Source of the DNA: CAYMWF01 sp964394085 [NCBI: uncultured Gemmatimonadota bacterium]
Lineage (GTDB): Bacteria; GCA-2686955; CAYMWF01
Direction of reading: 5' to 3'
Length of the DNA stretch: 12,586 bases
Assembly: GCA_964394085.1 (NCBI GenBank)
Contig: CAYMWF010000124.1
Coordinates: forward strand, 1-12,586
This document shows, piece by piece, positions 6,573 to 12,586 of the stretch. The notes beneath the pieces are model-generated. The model was not told the DNA's origin, ran no database searches, and was given only the letters and a program-made list of their open reading frames with translations. The position numbers were made by a program, and so were the translations under genes. The first letter of the stretch is position 1; every line of letters begins with the position of its first letter.

Positions 6573-7652
6573 ATGGACGACTCCGGCCAGATAGCTGATT
6601 CCCTTATCGTTACTATTCACGCCATGCCGTGCACCAACCGGTGCCGTCACTGCTGGACATTGGGCGCACCCGGCCGTGAGTTTATGGGCAGGGAAACGAT
6701 CTTCGGCCTGCTCGAACAGATCGCGGCGTTGCGGAAACACGCTCCTCACGTTTTCCACTACTTTTTCTTCGAGCCTACGACTCATCCGGATTTCGTGTCG
6801 ATTTTTCTCGAGGCCGCCAGGCTCGAGCTCATCTGGGACGAGTTCTTTTTTCCGACGAACGGCGCCGGTTTATCTGATCTTGCGGATGACGCGTGGCGTG
6901 ATCTCGCCGATGCGGGGCTCGAATACCTTCAGTTCACGGTTTTCGGTCTCGAATCCACCCATGATCGCTTCGCATGCCGGAAAGGCGCTTTCAACAGTAT
7001 CGTTGAAGCCGCTTCAGCCGCGAACCGTCACGGCGTCACCTGGACGACCGGCATTATGGCCCACCCGGACAACCTTGAGGAGCTCGAGGAGGTCAGGGAC
7101 CGTTTCACCCGGCTCGGTGCAACGAACCTCGGAATCTTCACCTTCGAATGGCAGGGAAGGGGCACTGGAATAAAGCGTCTCCGCGAGGCTGATCTTGAGC
7201 GATTGCCTGAAAGCGTTCGCTCTCCTTTGAACAGACTTTGGGTACCCGAATGGAGGATTGTCGAGAGGATCCTTAAGGATGACGAGTTTGGTTCGAACCA
7301 GCCATTCAGCTGCGACTGCGAACTAACCGCTTTCGAGATCTTTCCCGACATGAACGTCTACTTGGGAGGTGGATGCGACGGCGGCGGCTTGATGGCCGTG
7401 CTGCCCGAAATGGTTGAGCGGTTCAGAATAGGCAGCCTCCGGGAGGAGCCCCTGGCCGCTATACTGACGCGGGCGATCCTCGACCCTCCCGATATCGTCC
7501 GGTCCGCGAGGGAGTTGACCTGGCGTGAGCTGGCTGAACGGTACGGAGACCGGTCCGGTGAAGAGCTGTTCCGCTTTCCACTGCACGGCAACACTCCATC
7601 TCCGTTGCCCGACCGTAAATGGCTCGCTTCCTATCTCAGGGAAAAATATTGA
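6573..7652 (+). CDS. radical SAM protein of unknown substrate
   Basis: A 359-residue cytoplasmic iron-sulfur enzyme that should cleave S-adenosylmethionine to a 5'-deoxyadenosyl radical. The cluster motif is canonical, CTNRCRHC with Cys20, Cys24 and Cys27. The next motif, normally GGEP for binding the SAM amino group, reads FFEP (65-68) within 'HYFFFEPTTHPDF'. The barrel continues with 'FPTNGAGLSD', 'LQFTVFGLE' and 'GIFTFEWQGRG'. Near the C-terminus are further cysteines, 'CDCELTAFEIFPDMNVY' (Cys247, Cys249) and Cys268 in 'GGGCDGG'. This layout recalls an auxiliary-cluster (SPASM/twitch-like) domain, followed by 'RIGSLREEPLAAIL', a typical ending of such domains. It has its own promoter and strong ribosome site, no partner gene on its strand, and tandem repeats directly after its stop. 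No peptide precursor is recognisable nearby. The family is firm, the function unknown. Confidence 0.9.
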   Translation: MDDSGQIADSLIVTIHAMPCTNRCRHCWTLGAPGREFMGRETIFGLLEQIAALRKHAPHVFHYFFFEPTTHPDFVSIFLEAARLELIWDEFFFPTNGAGLSDLADDAWRDLADAGLEYLQFTVFGLESTHDRFACRKGAFNSIVEAASAANRHGVTWTTGIMAHPDNLEELEEVRDRFTRLGATNLGIFTFEWQGRGTGIKRLREADLERLPESVRSPLNRLWVPEWRIVERILKDDEFGSNQPFSCDCELTAFEIFPDMNVYLGGGCDGGGLMAVLPEMVERFRIGSLREEPLAAILTRAILDPPDIVRSARELTWRELAERYGDRSGEELFRFPLHGNTPSPLPDRKWLASYLREKY

Positions 7653-7698
7653 TGGAGGTAGGCTTTTCCCGGATGGGACTATCGACGGCCGGGAGATG

Positions 7699-7868
7699 TC
7701 GACGGAGGGGGATTTCCTGATGGAAGGGGTTGTCGGTAGAGGGAAATCTGTTAACGGAAGGGGTTTTCGGTAGAGGGAAATCTGCTGACGGATGGGGCTG
7801 TCGGTAGAGGGAAATCTGTTGACGGATGGGGCTGTCGGTAGAGGGAAATCTGTTGAGGGATGGGGTTA
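7699..7868. repeat. 34-bp tandem repeat array (5 units, degenerate lead-in)
   Basis: The core TCGGTAGAGGGAAATCTG recurs at 7733, 7767, 7801 and 7835, exactly 34 bases apart. A diverged fifth unit starts at 7699, and fainter similarity reaches back towards the last codons of the radical SAM gene. Units run head to tail with no spacers, so this is not a CRISPR. The period is not a multiple of three; all frames happen to be open on the minus strand, which gives a spurious repetitive reading frame. The array lies in the 499-base gene-free stretch 7653-8151 between convergent genes. Confidence 0.88.
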
Positions 7869-7952
7869 ATCGCAGAAGTAAAGCTGATTTAAGACGTGAG
7901 TTTTCAGCAGAAGTAAGGCAGTTGACCGACGGGATGTCTGCGACGCTTTGAG

Positions 7953-8151
7953 CCGAGGCTGCCGCAGGTTTGCCCCTTTCCTCCTCGGCAGTCAGATCGG
8001 TTCCCTGCATCCCGTAACTCTTCCGTCCCGGGAGCAGGATCGGTTCCCTGCACTACGTAACCCTTCCTTCTCGGAAGCAGGCTCGGTTCTCGGCTCCCCT
8101 TGGACCTTCCCTCTCGGAAGTCAATTCCGTTCCCGGTTCCCCTTTCCCTGC
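7953..8151. repeat. 43-bp tandem repeat array with a hairpin per unit
   Basis: The motif CGGTTCCCTGCA recurs (start positions 7998 and 8041), with diverged forms near 8084 and 8127, 43 bases apart, and a weaker unit from about 7953. Several units contain an arm pair such as CTTCC...GGAAG (5-bp stem, 5-base loop). The last unit ends at the stop codon of the activase gene. The array could be a minisatellite or act on the 3' ends of the two convergent transcripts. No coding gene, tRNA or clear rho-independent terminator is seen in this stretch. Confidence 0.8.
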
Positions 8152-9045
8152 TCAGTGGCATACCACGCCTATACCCCTCGATTCGAAAAAACGGGATGCT
8201 TCGGCTATTTGACCGGCGTCGGGCGGCAGGCAGGAAACAGGTTCAAACGGAGCGTTCACTTTGACGAGCTTGCCCAGTCCGAGTCCATGGTAAGGAAGTA
8301 TTGTTATCGACGGCAAACCGAGGGAACCCAGCAGCCGGGCGGTCAGGCGCAGGTTCTCTTCATCGTCGTTGATGCCGGGGATTAGCGGCATTCTGACGTT
8401 CACGTTCCCGCCGCGCCGCACGAGGCGGTCGAGGTTCTCGAGTATCAGGCCGTTCGACCTGCCGGTGAGCGACCTGTGCCGCTCCCCGTCTATTAATTTC
8501 AGATCGAACAGGAAAAGATCCACGAAATCCGCCATCTCGGTGAGATGAGCGGCCGGCACGTGCCCAGCGGTTTCAACCGCCACGTGGATGCCCCTTTCCG
8601 CGACGAGAGGAAGAAAAGCTTTCAGGAAAGCCGGGTGGGCCAGCGGTTCTCCTCCCGAAAGAGTGACTCCGCCGCCCCCGCCGTAGTAATCGATATCCTT
8701 CAGGACTTCCGCGAGCAGCGCCTCGGGAGCGAACTTTTGCGCGGCCGGCGCCAGCGCGCCCGCAGGACAGACTTTTGTGCACTCCAAGCAGTTCCTGCAC
8801 CTCGACCGAGCGAACTCCAATCCGTCGCCCTCCACCGAGATCGCCGATTCGGGGCACGCCTCAGCGCAATCTCCGCACAGAAGGCAGGCGGCAGCGGTGA
8901 AAAACGGTTCGTTGCCGAAGGAGATGGTTTCGGGATTCTGGCACCAGCGGCAGGCGAGCGGACACCCTTTGAAAAAGAGGGTGGTGCGGATTCCCGGCCC
9001 GTCATGGATAGAAAACCGCTGGATATCGCACAGGAGAGCTTCCAT
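8152..9045 (-). CDS. glycyl radical enzyme activating enzyme (radical SAM)
   Basis: This 297-residue enzyme abstracts a hydrogen from the radical glycine of its partner enzyme, using SAM and a [4Fe-4S] cluster, under anaerobic conditions. It starts 'DIQRFSIHDGPGIRTTLFFK', typical for the family, followed by the cluster motif CPLACRWC (Cys28, Cys32, Cys35) and 'QNPE'. A ferredoxin-like insert carries two full CxxCxxCxxxC sets (Cys54/57/60/64 and Cys83/86/89/93), as in activases of the dehydratase/decarboxylase groups; the pyruvate formate-lyase activase itself lacks this insert. 'SGGEP' lies at 130-134, followed by 'ETAGHVP', 'FDLKLID' and 'MPLIPGIND'. Its ATG is one base after the stop of the gene before it (TGAcATG), so it is probably translationally coupled. 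It is the last gene of the operon and its target is surely the glycyl radical enzyme encoded two genes upstream. Confidence 0.95.
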   Translation of the reverse strand: MEALLCDIQRFSIHDGPGIRTTLFFKGCPLACRWCQNPETISFGNEPFFTAAACLLCGDCAEACPESAISVEGDGLEFARSRCRNCLECTKVCPAGALAPAAQKFAPEALLAEVLKDIDYYGGGGGVTLSGGEPLAHPAFLKAFLPLVAERGIHVAVETAGHVPAAHLTEMADFVDLFLFDLKLIDGERHRSLTGRSNGLILENLDRLVRRGGNVNVRMPLIPGINDDEENLRLTARLLGSLGLPSITILPYHGLGLGKLVKVNAPFEPVSCLPPDAGQIAEASRFFESRGIGVVCH

Positions 9046-9046
9046 G

Positions 9047-9535
9047 TCAGGTGGTCTCGACCGGCGAACCGGGCCGGCAGAGCGTTCCCGGGGCGGCGGA
9101 CCGGGTTTTCGAAGGTCGAATCGCCGGCAGTCGCTGATTAACGTCCTGGAGGAGACGGATGCACAGCCCCCATAGATAGCCGTACTTGAACAGGTAGTAG
9201 TTGTTTCCTCTCTGTTCGATCTTGTTCTCCAGCAGCAACCGAAGGGTATCGTTCGGGTCTTTTCTCATGGATCGAAGGAAGCCCGCCGGATCGAGAAGCA
9301 CGAGCTCGTAGTCGGGCGGGGCGGCGCCGCCTCCGCGGATCCGGATCCGTCCGCCCGAGAAAACGAGGCACCTCGCCCCACCTCCTGCGCTGAACCTGTA
9401 AACAGCCTCGAATCCGTCGACGGCCCTCCTGAAACGCTCCGAAAAGATGCCGGCCAGCCCGAAGGCGACCCGGGAGCCGACCACGACCCCGTTCAACACG
9501 ATCGAATCGCGGATTCGTGCGAATAAGCGTCTCAT
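9047..9535 (-). CDS. small SCP2-like protein between the glycyl radical enzyme and its activase
   Basis: A 162-residue protein of unknown function. It begins with a basic stretch (MRRLFARIRD) and a mildly hydrophobic segment, with no clear signal peptide. The middle, 'AVYRFSAGGGARCLVFSGG', 'IRIRGGGAAPPDYELVLLD', then 'NDTLRLLLENKIEQRGN', has the strand-strand-helix rhythm of SCP2-type lipid-binding domains: a probe strand, a GGRI turn, 'PDYELVL', a helix, then a short strand. That match is by eye and tentative. A Tyr/Leu/Trp-rich stretch (YYLFKYGYLWGLCIRLL) follows, and the last 30 residues are low-complexity. The ATG overlaps the stop of the preceding enzyme gene (TGATG) with GGGGAG 6 bases upstream; a GTG one codon earlier is the alternative. 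The stop is one base from the activase ATG. Such tight coupling suggests a dedicated partner, perhaps binding a hydrophobic substrate or product, which is inference. Confidence 0.75.
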   Translation of the reverse strand: MRRLFARIRDSIVLNGVVVGSRVAFGLAGIFSERFRRAVDGFEAVYRFSAGGGARCLVFSGGRIRIRGGGAAPPDYELVLLDPAGFLRSMRKDPNDTLRLLLENKIEQRGNNYYLFKYGYLWGLCIRLLQDVNQRLPAIRPSKTRSAAPGTLCRPGSPVETT

Positions 9536-12156
9536 CACTGTCTCCCCGCCCTTGCCGGCGCATCCTCGGTGCGGGCTATGATCTCGTCCTGCATGCCCCT
9601 GTTCAGGTCGCAGAAATACGCCGAGTAGCCTGAAACGCGAACCAGCAGGTCCCGGTGCAGCTCCGGATTACGCTGGGCCGCCAGAAGGGTCTCCCTGTCC
9701 TGGACCGTGAACTGCACCTGCATGCCTCCGCCGCTGAAATAACCGTCGACCAGCCGCTGGAAAATATCGAGCCTGCCCGGTTCTCCGAGCAAACTCCGCG
9801 ATATTTTGTGGTTGTTCGCGATACAGTTCGCCATAAAGCGCGCGGGCAGCCGGCGGGTGGAGGCGAAGGAGGCTGTGGGGCCATTGACGGCTGCGCCCGA
9901 GACGGGAGTGGCGCCCGATGCGAGCGGAGCCCCTTTGCGCCTGCCGTTCGGGAGAGCTCCGATTTTCGCCCCGAGGCCGGTATGGAAGGTGACGCTCCAG
10001 TATCCGACCTGGTATCTCCCGCCTCTCGGGCTGCGGTATTTTCGGAAGACGGATGAGACTGTTTTTACGAGACGGACGGCGACTTCGTCGGCAGCCGGGT
10101 CGTCCGAGCCATATTTCGGGGATTTCCTCGTGAGGATGGCGAAGGTTTTTTCGTGCCCCTCGAAATCCGCCTTCAGCGCCGCTTCGAGCTCCGCCGGGGT
10201 CACGACCCCCTTTCCGAATACCCGGTCTTTCAGCGCGGCGAGAGAGTCGGTCACATCCGCCAGGCCGATGACCCCGACGCCTGAGGAGTTGATGCTCGCG
10301 CCGCCCCTGGTGACGTCCCTCCCCGACTCCATCGTTCCCCGGATGAGCGCCGAGAGGAGAGGAGTGGGGTGAAGCTCCGCGTGGGCATCGGCGAAACGGG
10401 CGTTCCCCTCCGCGGCGAGGTCCGCGAGAAACGCCAGCTGTTTCCTGAACGCATTGTAAAAATCTTCGTATCGTTCAAACGTGCTCAGGCCCCCCGTATC
10501 CGGGCCTATGCGCAGCCCCGACAGGGGATGTACCCCTCCGAAGAGCGTCAGTTCGAGCACGGCGGCGAGGTTGAACATGATCGCTCCGGTCATTCCCATT
10601 GTGCGGCAGGCGCTCAGAATTTCGACGCAGCCGACGACCCCGTAATCGATCGCGTCCTCGCGGCTGACTCCATGTGCGGTCAGGGCTTCGATTATCCGTT
10701 CGTCTCCGTAAAGCGCGGGAGCGGCGCCGCTTCTGTAGATCGATTCCACGAGTGCCCGGCGGTACCCGGGCGGGGAACCGCGGTGCAGGCGGGCGCAGAT
10801 ATTGGGCTCCCTCATGGCGAGCATCGTCGAGACATCCAGCAAAAGGTAGGTCATGCCGCTTACGGCATCGGATCCGTCCGGGTTCATCCCGCCGAGAGTC
10901 ACGGCCTGGTTCGTCGACGCCCCTCCGAGGATTTCGTGAGACATCGATGGAGCGATTGGTGCATGATCCCCCATCTTTATGAAGAAGCATCCCACGAGCT
11001 CCGCCGCCCGGCGCCGGTCGATCCTTTCCGCCGCAAGATCCCTTTTGTAAAAGGGATGCAGAATCTGGTCGAGCCTGCCGAAGCTCAGCGCCATGTTGCT
11101 GTTTTCCTGGTGCAGCGCAACCTGGGTGATCCAGATCGACTGGAGAGCTTCGTGCAGCGTTTCCGCCGGCCCCGACGGAACCCTTCTCAGGATTGCAGCG
11201 ATTTCCCGGAGTTCCGCGGCCCTCCGGGATTCGGCTTTTTCCGCTGGGGCTCCGCGTCGACCGATTCTTCCGGCGTCGACCCCTTCCGTTTCAGGCACGG
11301 CCTCTCGCCCGACGACCAATCCGGCTTCGATCCCTTCCGCTTCAGGCACGGCCTCTCGTCCGACGGCCAATCCGGCTTCGAGCCTTTCCGCTTCGGCCTC
11401 GCACTCGGCGGCGTATCGTCCGGCAAAGGTTATCACCCCTTCCAGGGCGGTCCGGACGGCCCTGTAAAACTCCGCCGCCTCTGCGTCGCCCGCCCGCTTC
11501 TCCCGGTCGGCGGCTTCGTCGATCAAGGTGACCAGGCCCCGGTTCACAAGCGTGGGATAGTCGGGGATCAGGTGCGTGATCCCGTTCGCTTTCGTCAGGA
11601 TGAAGAAAACGAACCGCTCCATCAGCCTCAGGAATTCCGGATCGTTATTCTTCCGGCGCACATCCTCGATAATGGTGAGATCCTTCCAGAAAGGGAATAC
11701 CTCCTCCGCGAGGATGTCGATTTCTTCTTCGGTTATGTCCACCGGGTCGAAGTTGCGGTCGGCAATAATCGGCAGCTCGGGCCAGAGAGCGAGAGACATG
11801 AACTCCGGGTAAACCGGGGTTCCGTATCGGAACCTGGTGGTGGAACCGACGATCAGCTCGTTCTCGAAGACCACGGCAGGTATCCGTTCGAGCACGTACC
11901 GGAGCGCGCGGGCCTGCCTCAATACCGGTTTCACCCGGTCGAACCCTTCATTCCGGTAGAACTCGGTGATGAGCCGCGGCCGTTCGGCGCAAATCGTTTT
12001 TCGCGCGGAGATCAACTCTTCCCTGAGTCCTGCGAGCCTGGGAAAATCGTCGAGTTTAAAAACCTCCGGCCGTGGAGCGGGTTCCGGCGGATACCGGTCC
12101 ACGACGGGGCGAGCGCCCGTTTTCGCTTCGGTTGTTGCCGGGTTTTTCACAGTCAT
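9535..12156 (-). CDS. glycyl radical enzyme, GCVE (dehydratase/lyase-like) class, substrate unknown
   Basis: An oxygen-sensitive cytoplasmic enzyme of the pyruvate formate-lyase superfamily, 873 residues against about 790-830 usually. The radical loop 'RVSGYSAYF' places the radical on Gly843. The thiyl cysteine is Cys510 in GCVE, with Glu512 as likely general base, as in glycerol dehydratase, choline lyase and hydroxyproline dehydratase. Other family landmarks: 'FENELIVGSTTRFRY', 'SFGRLDQILHPFY', 'GGMNPDGSDAVSGMTYLLLD', 'REPNICARLHRGSP'. Oddities: GCVEI instead of the common GCVEP, PALYGD where many members have an Asn (PA.xND), and a 17-residue tandem repeat insert (about 259-311) that explains the extra length. 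Start: the ATG at 12156 is chosen; its GGAGAGG is very close, so a GTG at 12150 or TTG at 12177 remain possible. It lies 37 bases after an FCD regulator and overlaps the next gene by one base. Confidence 0.93.
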   Translation of the reverse strand: MTVKNPATTEAKTGARPVVDRYPPEPAPRPEVFKLDDFPRLAGLREELISARKTICAERPRLITEFYRNEGFDRVKPVLRQARALRYVLERIPAVVFENELIVGSTTRFRYGTPVYPEFMSLALWPELPIIADRNFDPVDITEEEIDILAEEVFPFWKDLTIIEDVRRKNNDPEFLRLMERFVFFILTKANGITHLIPDYPTLVNRGLVTLIDEAADREKRAGDAEAAEFYRAVRTALEGVITFAGRYAAECEAEAERLEAGLAVGREAVPEAEGIEAGLVVGREAVPETEGVDAGRIGRRGAPAEKAESRRAAELREIAAILRRVPSGPAETLHEALQSIWITQVALHQENSNMALSFGRLDQILHPFYKRDLAAERIDRRRAAELVGCFFIKMGDHAPIAPSMSHEILGGASTNQAVTLGGMNPDGSDAVSGMTYLLLDVSTMLAMREPNICARLHRGSPPGYRRALVESIYRSGAAPALYGDERIIEALTAHGVSREDAIDYGVVGCVEILSACRTMGMTGAIMFNLAAVLELTLFGGVHPLSGLRIGPDTGGLSTFERYEDFYNAFRKQLAFLADLAAEGNARFADAHAELHPTPLLSALIRGTMESGRDVTRGGASINSSGVGVIGLADVTDSLAALKDRVFGKGVVTPAELEAALKADFEGHEKTFAILTRKSPKYGSDDPAADEVAVRLVKTVSSVFRKYRSPRGGRYQVGYWSVTFHTGLGAKIGALPNGRRKGAPLASGATPVSGAAVNGPTASFASTRRLPARFMANCIANNHKISRSLLGEPGRLDIFQRLVDGYFSGGGMQVQFTVQDRETLLAAQRNPELHRDLLVRVSGYSAYFCDLNRGMQDEIIARTEDAPARAGRQ
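11225..11428 (-). repeat. 51-bp in-frame tandem repeat inside the glycyl radical enzyme gene
   Basis: Two near-identical 51-base units (11276-11326, 11327-11377) are flanked by diverged copies on both sides. They encode 17-residue repeats of the type 'EAGLVVGREAVPETEG', Gly/Val/Glu/Ala-rich. The period keeps the frame. The repeats sit between the helical N-terminal part ('GRYAAECEAEAERLE') and 'ELREIAAILRRVP' of the conserved fold, where family members have a short helix-helix junction. Confidence 0.85.
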
Positions 12157-12172
12157 CCTCTCCGTCGATGTT

Positions 12173-12193
12173 CGCAACCTCTCAGTCGGATTT

Positions 12194-12206
<13 letters not shown>
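12173..12206 (-). promoter_or_regulatory. intercistronic stem-loop between regulator and glycyl radical enzyme
   Basis: CGCAACCTC (12206-12198) and GAGGTTGCG (12181-12173) form a perfect 9-bp stem with a 16-base loop in the minus-strand transcript. The loop contains the stop codon of the FCD regulator, and the 3' arm ends about 16 bases before the ATG at 12156. It may stabilise or separate the two coding parts of the message, or shield the upstream TTG alternative start. Confidence 0.5.

Positions 12207-12586
<380 letters not shown>

Noticed and set aside
7667-7694. TCCCGG...CCGGGA inverted repeat as terminator of the radical SAM gene
   Set aside because: The loop is 16 bases and no T-tract follows on the plus strand.
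7652-7720. 22-codon frame overlapping the radical SAM stop (TGATG), as a possible peptide substrate
   Set aside because: It runs through the degenerate repeats, has one Cys, no leader/core pattern and no ribosome site independent of the upstream gene; likely chance.
7636-8010. 124-codon minus-strand reading frame rich in Pro/Ser/Arg across the 34-bp repeats
   Set aside because: It is open only because the 34-bp unit lacks stops in every frame; the period is not a multiple of three, so the 'protein' changes frame every unit, and no family is recognisable.
7699-8151. CRISPR array
   Set aside because: Units are directly contiguous with no unique spacers, and no cas gene is present.
7904-8161. 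85-codon minus-strand frame over the 43-bp repeats
   Set aside because: It overlaps the end of the activase gene in another frame, is repeat-derived, and resembles no protein family.

Overview
The window reads as a fragment of a GC-rich, probably anaerobic bacterial chromosome. Bacterial traits visible in the sequence are Shine-Dalgarno-led genes, sigma70-like promoters, a lipobox signal peptide and an FCD-type (GntR/FadR) regulator. The phenylalanyl-tRNA synthetase, however, is of the archaeal/eukaryotic type, which among bacteria is best known from spirochaetes and also occurs scattered elsewhere. The glycyl radical enzyme and its oxygen-sensitive activase point to anaerobic life. I cannot name the phylum; an uncultured lineage is possible, but that is only inference.

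Layout. (1) 189-5709, minus strand: pheS - pheT - AzgA-type purine permease - small NTF2-like lipoprotein, in one direction with short gaps, behind a plausible promoter (TTGACA, 18 bp, TACGAT) about 70 bp upstream of pheS. (2) 5710-6195: noncoding, with a 64-bp tandem repeat array. (3) 6196-6461, minus strand: a small HNH nuclease gene whose zinc-knuckle start lies in another reading frame, i.e. it is frameshifted. It diverges from (4) 6573-7652, plus strand: a stand-alone radical SAM protein with an excellent RBS and an unusual FFE in place of the GGE motif. The two share an AT-rich -10 region readable on both strands. (5) 7653-8151: noncoding, with two further tandem arrays (34-bp and 43-bp units) between convergent genes. 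(6) 8152-12586, minus strand: a tightly coupled operon of FCD regulator (cut by the window edge) - glycyl radical enzyme - small SCP2-like protein - glycyl radical activase.

How the genes work together. In the last operon the activase installs the glycyl radical on the enzyme, the regulator probably senses substrate or product, and the small protein made from the gene squeezed between enzyme and activase (TGATG overlap on one side, one base on the other) is probably a dedicated partner of unknown function. The GCVE active-site signature places the enzyme in the dehydratase/lyase side of the family, but the substrate is not readable.

A recurring theme is short tandem duplication: 64-, 34- and 43-bp units in intergenic DNA, and 51-, 33- and 9-bp units inside coding sequence. 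All the coding ones are multiples of three and all the noncoding ones are not. The best candidates for something undescribed are the regulator/enzyme/SCP2-like/activase operon and the stand-alone radical SAM gene.
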